NCBI RefSeq assembly: GCF_029910095.1
Contig: NZ_CP094526.1
Location: 1,736,001 to 1,800,000 of the forward strand
Direction of reading: 5' to 3'
Length of the DNA: 64,000 nucleotides
From: Bradyrhizobium sp. ISRA464
GTDB taxonomy: Bacteria > Pseudomonadota > Alphaproteobacteria > Rhizobiales > Xanthobacteraceae
Shown: in pieces, positions 1-8,265 of the stretch
Layout: every line of letters starts with the position of its first letter
Numbering within the stretch: the first letter of the stretch is position 1
Notes under the pieces: model-generated
What the model was told of the DNA's origin: nothing
Seen by the model: only the letters and a program-made list of their open reading frames with translations
Database searches by the model: none
Position numbers and translations under genes: made by a program

Positions 1-2
1 GC

Positions 3-1502
3 TGGGCCTGGCGCACCAAGATCCAGATCCATCTCAACATCGATCTGCGCATGCGGCTGTGGACCGCGGCCGAGACTGAGGCGGTGCGCGTGTTCGCCTC
101 CAACCTGCGCGACCTCCTGCTGGCGGCGCCGGCCGGCGCACGCGCCACCATGGGGCTCGATCCCGGCTATCGCACCGGCGTCAAGGTCGCGGTGGTCGAT
201 GCCACCGGCAAGGTGCTGGCGACGACCGCGATCTTCCCACACGAGCCGCAGCGGCGCTGGGACGAGGCGCTCGCCATTCTCGGCAAGCTTGCGATCGAGC
301 ATGGCGTCGAGTTGATCGCGATCGGCAACGGCACCGCCTCGCGCGAGACCGACAAGCTCGCGACCGAATTGGTGAAGCGGCTGCCGGAGCGCAAGATGAC
401 CAAGATCGTCGTCTCCGAAGCCGGCGCCTCGGTCTATTCGGCCTCGGCCTTTGCCTCGCAGGAACTGCCGGAGCTCGACGTCACCATGCGCGGCGCGGTC
501 TCAATCGCGCGCCGCCTGCAGGATCCGCTGGCCGAGCTCGTCAAGATCGATCCGAAGGCGATCGGCGTCGGCCAGTATCAGCACGACCTCGGCGAGGCCA
601 AGCTGGCGCGCTCGCTCGATGCCGTGGTGGAAGACTGCGTGAACGCGGTCGGCGTCGATGCCAACACCGCCTCCGTGCCGCTGCTCGCGCGCGTGTCGGG
701 CATCGGCCAGGGGCTGGCGCAGAGCATCGTGCAGCACCGCGACGCCAACGGCCCGTTCAAGTCCCGCAAGGCGCTGAAGGACGTGCCGCGGCTCGGGCCG
801 AAGGCGTTCGAGCAATGCGCGGGCTTCCTGCGCATCAACAATGGCGAGGACCCGCTCGATACGTCGGGCGTGCATCCGGAATCCTATCCGGTGGTCCGGC
901 GCATCCTGGAAGCAACCAAGAGCGACATCAAGGCGCTGATCGGCAACGCCGACGTCGTGCGCCAGCTCAAGCCGCAGGCCTTCGTCGACGACACGTTTGG
1001 TCTTCCGACCGTCACCGACATCCTGCGCGAACTGGAAAAGCCCGGCCGCGATCCGCGTCCGGCGTTCAAGGCCGCGGTGTTCAAGGAAGGCGTCGAGGAG
1101 GTCAAGGACCTCAAGAAGGGCATGATCCTCGAGGGCACGGTGACCAACGTTGCGGCGTTCGGCGCCTTCGTCGATATCGGCGTGCACCAGGACGGCCTCG
1201 TGCACATCTCGGCGATGTCCAGGAACTTCATCAAGGACCCGCGCGAGGTGGTGAAGCCGGGCGACATCGTCAAGGTGAAGGTGCTGGACGTCGAGGTCGC
1301 GCGCAAGCGCATCGCATTGACGCTGCGCCTCGACGACGAGATCGGACCGAAGAAGGACACCGGCGGATCGTCGCGCGATTTTTCGCGCGGCAAGATGTCG
1401 TCATCGGCGCCGCGCCGACCGCAGGAGCAGTCCGGCGGTGGTGCGCTCGCCGAAGCCCTGCGCCGCGCCGCCGAGAAGAGCGGGCGCGGCAAGCCGACCT
1501 GA
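3..1502 (+). CDS. tex: Tex transcription accessory protein, C-terminal part (5' end outside window)
   Basis: The reading frame is open from the first bases of the window (frame starting at base 3), so this is the 3' part of a longer gene; Tex proteins are usually about 770 residues and about 500 are present here. In order one sees the YqgF/RNase H-like fold ([17 protein letters not shown], near base 150), a helix-hairpin-helix block ([16 protein letters not shown] and [17 protein letters not shown], near 690-840) and a C-terminal S1 RNA-binding domain (from [17 protein letters not shown], near 1130, to [11 protein letters not shown]), followed by a basic, low-complexity tail. Tex binds nucleic acid and is linked to transcription and RNA surveillance; it is cytoplasmic. 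Identification rests on this domain order. Confidence 0.95.
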   Translation, partial: WAWRTKIQIHLNIDLRMRLWTAAETEAVRVFASNLRDLLLAAPAGARATMGLDPGYRTGVKVAVVDATGKVLATTAIFPHEPQRRWDEALAILGKLAIEHGVELIAIGNGTASRETDKLATELVKRLPERKMTKIVVSEAGASVYSASAFASQELPELDVTMRGAVSIARRLQDPLAELVKIDPKAIGVGQYQHDLGEAKLARSLDAVVEDCVNAVGVDANTASVPLLARVSGIGQGLAQSIVQHRDANGPFKSRKALKDVPRLGPKAFEQCAGFLRINNGEDPLDTSGVHPESYPVVRRILEATKSDIKALIGNADVVRQLKPQAFVDDTFGLPTVTDILRELEKPGRDPRPAFKAAVFKEGVEEVKDLKKGMILEGTVTNVAAFGAFVDIGVHQDGLVHISAMSRNFIKDPREVVKPGDIVKVKVLDVEVARKRIALTLRLDDEIGPKKDTGGSSRDFSRGKMSSSAPRRPQEQSGGGALAEALRRAAEKSGRGKPT

Positions 1503-1922
1503 GGGGTGTGCTCATAGAACGAGGGTGTCCGCCTTCTCGATGAAAGCGGACATGCTCTGACGACCTCGTAACGACGCCTTCTGTGAAGGGTTTCGGATGC
1601 CGGCCGTTTGAGGGACAGCGCCGCGCATTCGGCGGCCGGCGTCCGAAAGCCTCCAAGGGAGGAAACCGCGGGTAAGGGAACGTAAGGCTGTGCGGCCGGG
1701 ACTATGGGGATTTGAGCGCCGCGGGCGAGATGGCTGATTTGAATCGAGCCGATGCAGCGGGTTGTTCGACGGTTGAGCGGCTGACGAACGGGCCACGGGT
1801 GGCATCGAACTCCATAATTTGTCCGTCGATTTGCGACGGCTGGGGGAAATCTGAGCGCGCTCTGCCGTGGCCGGTCGAGAGCCAGCGGGCACGACGAGCA
1901 GATTTGCAGGATTGAGACGTGA
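1503..1922. other. Gap between tex and the IS element, with two stem-loops
   Basis: I see no convincing gene here. Just after the tex stop is a short inverted repeat, TGTCCGC at 1526-1532 and GCGGACA at 1546-1552, which may end or protect the tex transcript, although no T-run follows. A longer one has 16-base arms (TTTCGGATGCCGGCCG at 1591-1606; its partner at 1633-1648 matches at 15 of 16 positions). The last part up to 1922 probably includes the terminal sequence of the IS91-type element, but I cannot place its edge. Confidence 0.5.
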
Positions 1923-3113
1923 TCATGAGGTGTCGATCCTGATGCGGTTCATTGGAGCTGTCGGCCGATGCCGCGGCGTTGCACCGCGCGCGAAAACCTC
2001 GATGACGATCATGCAGCCGCCACAGCATGGACAGCTCGGCTTGCTGGGATCGGCGGTAGGCTGGCCTTCAGGTTTTGCAGCGGCGAGCAGCTCACGGGCG
2101 CGTGCGACGTTGGCGGCACAAGCGCCTTTGGCGAACAGGCCGTAGTGGCGGATGCGATGCAAGCCTTTTGGCAGCACGTGGATGAGGAAGCGGCGGATGA
2201 ACTCATCTGTGGCGAGCGTCATCTGCTTGTATCGATCGCGGCCCTCGATGCGGTAGTCCTTCCACTTGAAGGTGACGCCGCCCTCGTCGCAGGCGATCAA
2301 TCGGCTGTTGGCGATGGCCACGCGATGGGTGTAGCGCGACAGATAGGCCGGCACCGCCTCAGGGCCGCCGAACGGCCGCTTTGAATAGACGACCCACTCG
2401 GCCGTGCGCAGCGGGGCGAGATGAGTCGCGAAGGATTGCGCCTCGGCGAGATGGGCGTGGTCGCCGAAGAAGCTGAGGCGGCCGGCTTGGTGGGCGGCGA
2501 CAAGCTTCTCCAGGAACAGTCGCCGGAACAGGCGGGAGAGCACGCGCACGGACAGGAAGAAGCCCGGCCGGCACGACACCCAGCGCTGGCCGTCGGACGA
2601 GATGCCGCCGCCCGGCACGATCATGTGCACGTGGGGGTGATGGGTCAGCGCCGAACCCCAGGTGTGCAGCACGGAGGTGACGCCGATCCGCCCACCCAGA
2701 TGCTTCGGATCGGCGGCGATCGTCAGCATGGTCTCGGCCGAGACCTTGAACAGCAGATCGTAGACCACGGCCTTGTTCTGGTAGGCGATGTCGGCGATGG
2801 CCGCCGGCAGCGTGAACACGACGTGATAGTACGGCACCGGCAACAGCTCGGCCTCGCGGTCGGCAAGCCAGTCCTTCGCGGCGGCGCCCTGGCACTTCGG
2901 GCAGTGCCGGTTGCGGCAGGAGTTGTAGGCGATCGTGGTATAAGCGCAGTCCGCGCAGCGCGCGACGTGGCCCCCGAGGGCCGCCGTGCGGCAGCGCTCG
3001 ATCGCCGACATCACCTTCATCTGGTCGAGGCTGATATGACCGGCATGGGCTTGACGCCATGCTAGGCCATGGCTGCGGAAGATATCCGCAACCTCCAAAG
3101 CCGGGCGCGACAT
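1923..3113 (-). CDS. IS91-family rolling-circle transposase
   Basis: A 396-residue Y2/HUH transposase. The N-terminal zinc-binding region is clear (CADCAY, then CRNRHCPKC at about residues 52-75). The HUH metal-binding motif appears as HHPHVHMIVPGGG, and the paired tyrosines that would cut and carry DNA are in AYLSRYTHR. The length is normal for the family. It nicks and transfers one DNA strand at the element's origin end and stops at its termination end. It lies directly downstream of the recombinase gene with a 14-base gap, so the two are probably co-transcribed and coupled. The C-terminus (RGATPRHRPTAPMNRIRID) is low-complexity, and no frameshift is seen. Confidence 0.93.
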   Translation of the reverse strand: MSRPALEVADIFRSHGLAWRQAHAGHISLDQMKVMSAIERCRTAALGGHVARCADCAYTTIAYNSCRNRHCPKCQGAAAKDWLADREAELLPVPYYHVVFTLPAAIADIAYQNKAVVYDLLFKVSAETMLTIAADPKHLGGRIGVTSVLHTWGSALTHHPHVHMIVPGGGISSDGQRWVSCRPGFFLSVRVLSRLFRRLFLEKLVAAHQAGRLSFFGDHAHLAEAQSFATHLAPLRTAEWVVYSKRPFGGPEAVPAYLSRYTHRVAIANSRLIACDEGGVTFKWKDYRIEGRDRYKQMTLATDEFIRRFLIHVLPKGLHRIRHYGLFAKGACAANVARARELLAAAKPEGQPTADPSKPSCPCCGGCMIVIEVFARGATPRHRPTAPMNRIRIDTS

Positions 3114-3127
3114 GCGCGGCCTGCGCG

Positions 3128-4006
3128 TCAGGCAGGCGGCTCGTCTCGCTTGGCGCGGAGCGGGGTGAGGTGATCCAGCGGGCTCATGACCTCGCGGATG
3201 GTGTTGGTGGCGACGCGGGTATAGAGCGCCGTGGTCTCGAGCTTGGCGTGGCCCAACAGGACCTGGATCACCCGAATATCAATGTTCTGCTCGAGCAGGT
3301 GGGTCGCGAAGCTGTGGCGCAGGGTGTGCGGCGTCACCCGCTTGGCGATCTCGGCCATGTGGGCCGCCGCGTGGCAGGCGCGCGTGAGCTGGCGCGTCGT
3401 CATCGGGCTGGCCGGCTTCAGTCCCGGAAACAGCCAGCCCTGCGGGCGGGAAATGCGGTACCAATCGCGCAGAAGTTCGAGCAGCACAGGGGAAAGCATC
3501 GCGTGGCGATCCTTGCGGCCTTTGCCCTGCTCGACGCGCAGCATCATGCGTTCGGAATCGATGTCGGATACCTTCAACGCGACGACCTCAGAGACACGCA
3601 ACCCTGCACCGTAAGCGACACTGAGCGCCGCCTTGTATTTGATGCTCGGCGCCGCCTCCAGAAAGCGCGCAACCTCTTCCGGGCTGAGAACAACCGGAAC
3701 CTTGCGTGGCTCGTGCATGAACGACAGGTGCTTGGCAAGCTCGGGCCGATCGAGCGTCACATTGAAGAAGAACCGCAGCGCCGAGACGGTGGCGTTGATC
3801 TTTGGCGCGCCGGCGCCGTTCGACGCCAGATGCAGCCGAAAGCCGCGCACGTCCTCCGACTGGGCCAGGTCGGGCGAGCGGCCGAGGAATACCGCGAAGT
3901 CCTTGACCCTTTGCACGTAGTCGTGTTGGGTCTTGGGCGCGAACTTGCGGATCGCCATGTCTTCGATCATGCGCTGGCGCAACGGACTGATGGCCTGCTT
4001 GGTCAT
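3128..4006 (-). CDS. Tyrosine recombinase/integrase of the IS91-type element
   Basis: The start is taken at the ATG at 4006 (MTKQAISPLRQRMIED), which has an AGGAG about 9 bases upstream; the frame is open 14 codons further but that part looks non-coding. The product is about 292 residues. An N-terminal SAM-like core-binding domain (about 10-95, with KTQHDYVQRVKDFAVFLG) is followed by the catalytic domain with all expected residues: R in YGAGLRVSEV, HTLRHSFATHLLE, LLGHAKLETT and the nucleophile Y in TALYTRV. The family is XerC/D-like. Such recombinases accompany a subset of IS91 elements; their role in transposition is not settled, and resolution of intermediates is a reasonable guess. Confidence 0.9.
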   Translation of the reverse strand: MTKQAISPLRQRMIEDMAIRKFAPKTQHDYVQRVKDFAVFLGRSPDLAQSEDVRGFRLHLASNGAGAPKINATVSALRFFFNVTLDRPELAKHLSFMHEPRKVPVVLSPEEVARFLEAAPSIKYKAALSVAYGAGLRVSEVVALKVSDIDSERMMLRVEQGKGRKDRHAMLSPVLLELLRDWYRISRPQGWLFPGLKPASPMTTRQLTRACHAAAHMAEIAKRVTPHTLRHSFATHLLEQNIDIRVIQVLLGHAKLETTALYTRVATNTIREVMSPLDHLTPLRAKRDEPPA

Positions 4007-4173
4007 TGGGGATGCTCCTGTTTTGAGTGAAGGTTGCGAACCCCTCATCTCAAAACAGGACGCCCCGTCGCGCTATCGTCTTGGCTGCGTCGCCAGCCCC
4101 AGCGCCCTACCGCGCGAGCGGTTTAGTCCTTTGACCCATAGCGAATGTCCCGAGAACCGCGATATAATGGAGC

Positions 4174-4542
4174 ATGACAAGCTCGCAGCCGCTAAGCATC
4201 GTAATTCGAATACCCGACGTTTCGCTCTCTCGTTCCGATTTGAACGCATCGTTAGGACTAGAAGTCGACCGTTATGAAGCGTCGTCTGGGCTGGCATACG
4301 CTCAGATCGACGTCGCAGGTGTCGGAGATCAATGGGCGGCCGCTCTCGACTATATTCGATCAATTCGCGCCGCCATTCCGCGGCTGGTTTCCGAAGGAGC
4401 AATTGGGACGCCGAGCTTGGACGTGGCTATAGCTTTCCCCCATTCGACTCTATCCAAGTCTCTTATCGTCCCGGCTGCTCTGGCTGCGGAGACCGGCGAG
4501 GCAGGGATCGACGTTGAACTTTCCGTGTATAAGACCGAATGA
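4174..4542 (+). CDS. Hypothetical protein next to the IS element
   Basis: A 122-residue soluble protein that I do not recognise. No signal peptide, membrane segment or metal-binding motif is visible. The composition is balanced (starts MTSSQPLSIVIRIPDVSLS, ends DVELSVYKTE), which argues for a real protein, and the beta-rich pattern with an acidic C-terminus resembles small stand-alone domains. Base composition is visibly less GC-rich than the surrounding genes, and the third codon positions lack the strong G/C bias seen elsewhere here. It starts within about 170 bases of the recombinase, so it may have come with the element or be a remnant of older foreign DNA. A GGAG sits almost against the ATG, so the start is uncertain. 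Confidence 0.5.
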   Translation: MTSSQPLSIVIRIPDVSLSRSDLNASLGLEVDRYEASSGLAYAQIDVAGVGDQWAAALDYIRSIRAAIPRLVSEGAIGTPSLDVAIAFPHSTLSKSLIVPAALAAETGEAGIDVELSVYKTE

Positions 4543-4770
4543 CGAGGTTGCCTGTTGGCCCAAGGCGGACGTATGGAAGGTCAGCTCCGATGTCCGAACC
4601 TGGGCCTAAGGCGGCTATTGGCGAGGCTACGCTTCGTAAAGCGTGATCTGGACTCGAAGGCTGCCCAACGGAACGCAAGGCGTCTCGCCGAAACTAACTT
4701 CCGCGTCAGAATCTGGCGCATTTGTAAGTTGAAGGAGGCCGCCGGTTTGCGTCTCCTGATCCTCCTCTTC

Positions 4771-4795
4771 CTGCGGCGAAGGTCCTTCGTCGCAG
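4771..4795. promoter_or_regulatory. 25-bp palindrome upstream of the glycine-rich protein gene
   Basis: CTGCGGCGAAGG (4771-4782) and CCTTCGTCGCAG (4784-4795) are inverted copies around one central base, matching at 11 of 12 positions. The palindrome ends 22 bases before the ATG at 4818 and sits just upstream of the GAGGGAGGA ribosome-binding site (4803-4811). It could be an operator or a 5' untranslated hairpin controlling translation. It is too close to the start to be a transcription terminator of use to this gene. Confidence 0.45.
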
Positions 4796-4817
4796 CCCAA
4801 CGAGGGAGGATCTTTCG

Positions 4818-5450
4818 ATGAAGCACAAGCTCTTCACTGGTCTCGTGGCGGCGACGTTCGCCGCGGCGGTCGCGCTTGCGCCGCCTGTCCTTGCCCGCGG
4901 CGGAGGCGGTGGCTTCGGTGGCGGCGGCGGTGGCGGTCACGGCGGCGGCTTCGGTGGTGGCGGCGGCGGTCATGGCGGCGGCTTCGGTGGTGGTGGCTTC
5001 GGCGGTGGCCGTGGCGGCGGTTTTGCTGGCGGCTTCGGCGGCGGCGGAATGCACGGCGGCGGTTTCGCTGGCGGAATGCATGGAGGAGGTTTCGCCGGCG
5101 GCATGCGCGGCGGCGGAATGGCCTTTGCCGGCACGGGTGGCACGCATTTCGGCGGCGCCCGTTTCGGTGGCGCTCGTTTCGGTGGCCCGGGCTTTGGCGG
5201 TCCGCGTTTTGCGGGTGCACCGATGACCCGTGCGGCATTTGCACCTGGACCGCGGTTTGCCGGCGCCGGATTCCGCGGCTCGCATTTCTTCCATCATCGC
5301 GGCTTCTTCCGTCACCGCTTCCGCCACTTCGCCTTCTTCGACGTCGGCGTGCCTTACCTGTATGCTGATTACTACGACGGCTGCTGGCGCAGGGCACGGA
5401 CGCCTTACGGATGGCAGTGGGTCAACGTGTGCGGGGACTACTGGTACTAG
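4818..5450 (+). CDS. Exported glycine-rich protein
   Basis: A 210-residue protein with a clear Sec signal peptide (KHKLFTGLVAATFAAAVAL, cleavage expected near ALAPPVLA-RG). The mature part begins with about 80 residues of Gly-rich repeats (GGGFGGG, GGGHGGGF, GGMHGGGFA), continues with FGGARFGG-type repeats and ends in a His/Phe/Arg-rich stretch (HFFHHRGFFRHRFRHF) and a Tyr/Trp/Cys-containing tail. A strong ribosome-binding site (GAGGGAGGA) precedes the ATG. Proteins of this kind are common in rhizobia and are probably envelope or surface proteins, but the function is unknown. The His-Gly-Gly repeats could bind metal; that is a guess. The two-component pair starts about 110 bases downstream. 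Confidence 0.85.
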   Translation: MKHKLFTGLVAATFAAAVALAPPVLARGGGGGFGGGGGGGHGGGFGGGGGGHGGGFGGGGFGGGRGGGFAGGFGGGGMHGGGFAGGMHGGGFAGGMRGGGMAFAGTGGTHFGGARFGGARFGGPGFGGPRFAGAPMTRAAFAPGPRFAGAGFRGSHFFHHRGFFRHRFRHFAFFDVGVPYLYADYYDGCWRRARTPYGWQWVNVCGDYWY

Positions 5451-5561
5451 CGCTACGAACCGCACAGTTGACGCGCGGTCGTCGCCGGCCGTTCCATCCT
5501 GCCCCGGAATGGGATAGTCTGGTGGCGGCCGTCGCGCGGGGCACTCGGAGAGTTCAACACG

Positions 5562-6254
5562 ATGCCCGGAGCTCACCGCCGTATTCTCGTCGTCGAGGAT
5601 GATCCGGAGACTGCGGGTCAACTCGTCGAGCAACTCACCACCAGCGGCTATGATGTCGATCTGGCCGCGAACGGCGGCGAGGCGCTGAACCAGGGCGCGG
5701 CGCGCGATTATGCCGTGATCACGATCGATCGCATGCTTCCGGATATCGACGGCATCGCGGTCATGCGTCAGATGCGTGACGACGGGATCGTGGTGCCCTT
5801 CCTGATCATCAGCGCGCTCGGCGAGGTGGACGACCGCGTGCGGGGCTTGCGCGCCGGCGGCGACGACTATCTGGTCAAGCCGTTCTCCTTCGTCGAGTTG
5901 CTGGCGCGCCTGGAGGCGCTGGGCCGGCGCAGCGAGACCATCGCCAAGGAGACAATCCTGCGGGTCGACGATCTCGCGGTCGATCTGATCTCGCGGACAG
6001 CGAGCCGTCGCAACCGGAGGATCCCGCTGCTGCCGAAGGAGTTCCAGCTGCTTGAATATCTCGTGCGCAACGAGGGCCGCGTGGTGTCCCGCGCCATGCT
6101 GCTGCAGCATGTGTGGGATCTGCATTTCGACCCCTCGACGAACATCATCGATGTCTATGTCGGCCGGGTGCGGCGCAAGGTCGACGACCAGCAAGCCTAT
6201 CCGCTGATCCATACGATCCGCGGCATCGGGTACTGCCTCCGTGCTCCTGGCTAA
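5562..6254 (+). CDS. OmpR/PhoB-family response regulator
   Basis: A 230-residue regulator with a receiver domain (residues 1-120) and a winged-helix DNA-binding domain (about 130-228). The acidic pocket is E12/D13, the phospho-acceptor is D56 (TIDRMLPDIDG), and the conserved Lys lies in LVKPFSF. The C-terminal domain has the expected KEFQLLEYLVRNEGRVVSRAMLLQHVW and IIDVYVGRVRRKVD segments. It shares a 14-base overlap with the histidine kinase gene that follows, so the two are translationally coupled and form a cognate pair. The signal is unknown; I see no neighbouring transporter that would suggest one. Confidence 0.95.
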   Translation: MPGAHRRILVVEDDPETAGQLVEQLTTSGYDVDLAANGGEALNQGAARDYAVITIDRMLPDIDGIAVMRQMRDDGIVVPFLIISALGEVDDRVRGLRAGGDDYLVKPFSFVELLARLEALGRRSETIAKETILRVDDLAVDLISRTASRRNRRIPLLPKEFQLLEYLVRNEGRVVSRAMLLQHVWDLHFDPSTNIIDVYVGRVRRKVDDQQAYPLIHTIRGIGYCLRAPG

Positions 6255-7617
6255 GACCCTCAGGTCATCGACGTTCCGTCTGGCATTGATGGCCATCGGG
6301 GCCTTCGGTCTGATCGTCTGCGCGATCTTCGCCTATGTCTACTGGTCGACGGTCTCCTATGTGCGCAGCCGGTCCGATCGCGCGATCATGACCGAGCAGG
6401 CGAACCTCCATGACGCCTATGCGCGGTCCGGACGCGACGGTCTGGTCGCGCTGATCGGACAGCGCATCGCCGACAAGAGCTTTGCCGATCACGTCTACCT
6501 CCTCGTCGACCATGCATCGGCGGTGCTCGCCGGAAACCTCGCGCGCTGGCCGGTGGACGCCGCAGATCAGGGCTGGGCCGAGTTTCGCGCGCCGGCGCGG
6601 TCGCCCGCCTCGGTGGCCCCGCTGGTGCGGGGCGTGACCGAGACCCTGCCGAACGGCGATCGGCTGCTGGTCGGTCGCGACATCGGCGATCTCGACGGCT
6701 TCACCGCGCAGATCAGGGCGGCCGGTATCGCTGTCGTCGTGCTGATTGTCGTGCTGGCGGCCGTCGCCAGCATCGGGGTCACGCGGCGGACGGTCGGCCG
6801 GATCGAGTCGATCAATGCGACCAGCCGCGCCATCATGCTCTCCGGTCTCGACCAGCGCATCCCGCTCCACGGCAGTCATGACGAATGGGACCGCGTCGCC
6901 GAAAATCTTAATCAGATGCTCGACCGCATCCAGACCTTGATGGGCGAGGTGAAGCAGGCCAGCGACAACATCGCGCATGATCTGCGCACGCCGCTGACGC
7001 GCATGCGCGGACGGCTCGAGAAGGCCTATCATTGTCCACGCAACGGCGAGAACGATGCGGCGCTGATCGGCGACACCATTGCCGATCTCGATACCGTGCT
7101 TGCGATGTTCGCGTCCATCACGCGGATTTCGGAGATCGAGACACGCGCCCGCAAGGACGCCTTTCGCATCGTCAATCTCGTTGAGATCGCAGGCGAGGTG
7201 GTCGAGCTCTACGATGCCGCGGCCGAGCGGGACACGACCCGCCTCGAGCTGGCCGGCGACGCCGAGGTGCCGATGACCGGCGATCGCGACCTCCTGTTCG
7301 ATGCGATCGCCAATCTCGTGGACAATGCCATCAAGCACGGTCGCGCCGGGGGGCGGGTGACCGTGACCTGCCGCAACGGCGAGAGCGGCGCGGTGATCTC
7401 CGTCGCCGACGACGGTTCCGGCATTCCCGCCGACCAGCACGATCACGTCTTCAAGCGCTTCTATCGGCTCGAGCAGAGCCGCTACACGCCGGGAAACGGC
7501 CTGGGCCTCAGCCTTGTCGCGGCCGTCGCCAGCCTGCACGGTGCGACGATCGAGCTGCGCGACAATTCGCCGGGCCTGTTGGTCGTACTCTGCTTCCCCG
7601 CGGCAGCGGTAGCGTAG
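6241..7617 (+). CDS. Sensor histidine kinase
   Basis: A 458-residue inner-membrane kinase beginning with GTG inside the end of the response regulator gene. The first membrane helix (about residues 13-35) is followed by a periplasmic domain of about 120 residues, then a second helix (about 158-180) and a HAMP linker. The dimerisation and phosphotransfer helix carries H246 (SDNIAHDLRTPLTRMR). The ATPase domain has the N-box (ANLVDNAIKHGR), G1 (DDGSGIP, near 390) and G2 (GNGLGLSLV, near 418). All key residues are present, so it should be an active kinase for the adjacent regulator. The periplasmic domain is not one I recognise. Confidence 0.95.
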   Translation: MLLAKTLRSSTFRLALMAIGAFGLIVCAIFAYVYWSTVSYVRSRSDRAIMTEQANLHDAYARSGRDGLVALIGQRIADKSFADHVYLLVDHASAVLAGNLARWPVDAADQGWAEFRAPARSPASVAPLVRGVTETLPNGDRLLVGRDIGDLDGFTAQIRAAGIAVVVLIVVLAAVASIGVTRRTVGRIESINATSRAIMLSGLDQRIPLHGSHDEWDRVAENLNQMLDRIQTLMGEVKQASDNIAHDLRTPLTRMRGRLEKAYHCPRNGENDAALIGDTIADLDTVLAMFASITRISEIETRARKDAFRIVNLVEIAGEVVELYDAAAERDTTRLELAGDAEVPMTGDRDLLFDAIANLVDNAIKHGRAGGRVTVTCRNGESGAVISVADDGSGIPADQHDHVFKRFYRLEQSRYTPGNGLGLSLVAAVASLHGATIELRDNSPGLLVVLCFPAAAVA

Positions 7618-7689
7618 AGCGGGTTGCTCAACGTGGTGTGGGATGCGGTGGACGCCAACTGTGCGACTGACGAGCGCACACGAGGCGGA

Positions 7690-7955
7690 CGGTGAAGTCG
7701 TGTGGTTCCGACGCCCCAGTGGCAGGTGTCTCCTCGCTAAGCACGCGAACGCGTCTCTTGCTGAAGACGGTGACAAAAAAGCCAAGTCTCGCCGGGAAGA
7801 GCACGAAGTAAGCCGTAACCCATCGCGCAGGGAAAGCCGGGTTTGATCCGGTTTCACCTGTGGTCCTACCCCCGGGTGCTTTTTTTGTTGCACCGGGCCC
7901 ATGGGTGCGATCGGCACCCGGCTTTCCCTGCGCCCTCTGAATAACGGAAAGGGAC
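7690..7955. repeat. Structured dispersed repeat, candidate non-coding RNA or MITE-like element
   Basis: The core is a long stem: GCGCAGGGAAAGCCGGGT (7825-7842) pairs perfectly over 18 bases with ACCCGGCTTTCCCTGCGC (7916-7933). Between the arms are two smaller hairpins: CCCGGGTGC with GCACCGGG around a T-run (about 7871-7898, one bulge), and GGGTGC with GCACCC (about 7903-7919, which overlaps and so competes with the long stem). The flanking sequence (GTGAAGTCGTG, GACGGTGACAAAAAAGCC) also looks like a repeat I remember from intergenic regions of Bradyrhizobium genomes; this is memory, not a search. The minus strand is open through it, but I regard that frame as an artefact. The outer limits are approximate. 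Confidence 0.65.
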
Positions 7956-8014
7956 ACCAAGACGCAAAACTCGGACAGATCGTGTCGCGGGAAAGTCAAG
8001 CCATGTCTAGCGCC

Positions 8015-8116
8015 GTCATCGCCCGCGAAGGCGGGCGATCCAGTACGCCGCGGCTTATCGGCTCGTGAACCAATGTCGCTGGAATACTGGATCGCCCGGT
8101 CGAGCCGGGCGATGAC
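8015..8116. repeat. Palindromic intergenic repeat (GATCCAGTA type)
   Basis: Two inverted units face each other. GTCATCGCCCGC (8015-8026) with GATCCAGTA (8037-8045) on the left mirrors TACTGGATCGCCCG (8085-8098) with GGGCGATGAC (8107-8116) on the right. Each unit also folds on itself (CGCCCGC-GAAG-GCGGGCG on the left; CGCCCGG-TCGA-GCCGGGCG on the right). This two-unit layout resembles REP/BIME-type elements. No gene is visible inside it. Confidence 0.7.
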
Positions 8117-8166
8117 ATCGACGGTTTGGCTCCTGAAACGTGAATCGGAAATGCACCGTTGTCATT

Positions 8167-8245
8167 GTCATTGCGAGCGAAGCAATTCACCTTTCCGGCC
8201 CATGGGCCGATGGATTGCGTCGTCGCTGTCGCTCCTCGCAATGAC
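8167..8245. repeat. REP-like repeat, GTCATTGCGAGCG family, copy 1
   Basis: GTCATTGCGAGCGAAGCAAT at the left end is mirrored by GGATTGCGTCGTCGCTGTCG, CTCCTCGCAATGAC at the right end, with a GGCCCATGGGCC palindrome in the middle. Related copies lie at 34753-34869, 40444-40525, 41911-42016 and 61992-62050, all between genes. Confidence 0.75.
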
Positions 8246-8265
8246 AGCGATATGCGCTGCGGCAT

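Larger units (their letters stand above)
1923..4006 (-). mobile_element. IS91-family element (coding core; ends not resolved)
   Basis: This is the coding core of an insertion sequence carrying two genes in the same direction: a tyrosine recombinase first (3128-4006) and a Y2-type IS91 transposase second (1923-3113), 14 bases apart. IS91 elements move by rolling-circle replication, lack terminal inverted repeats and make no target duplication, so their edges cannot be read from symmetry. The true element must extend on both sides, probably to somewhere in about 1700-1920 on the left and 4010-4170 on the right. Both genes look intact, so the element may be functional. Confidence 0.8.

Noticed and set aside
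4890..5140. Short regular repeats that could suggest a CRISPR array
   Set aside because: They are in-frame Gly-rich codon repeats of an exported protein, without equal spacers. No CRISPR array or cas gene is seen in the window.
4581..6296. A 571-codon open frame on the minus strand, opposite the glycine-rich and response regulator genes
   Set aside because: It is antisense to two clear genes, has repetitive Ala/Thr/Glu/Arg composition and no recognisable domain; long antisense frames are expected at this GC content.
7628..7999. A 123-codon minus-strand frame through the structured repeat
   Set aside because: Its composition is odd, it spans the inverted repeat arms, and similar frames are likely copies of the repeat rather than a protein.
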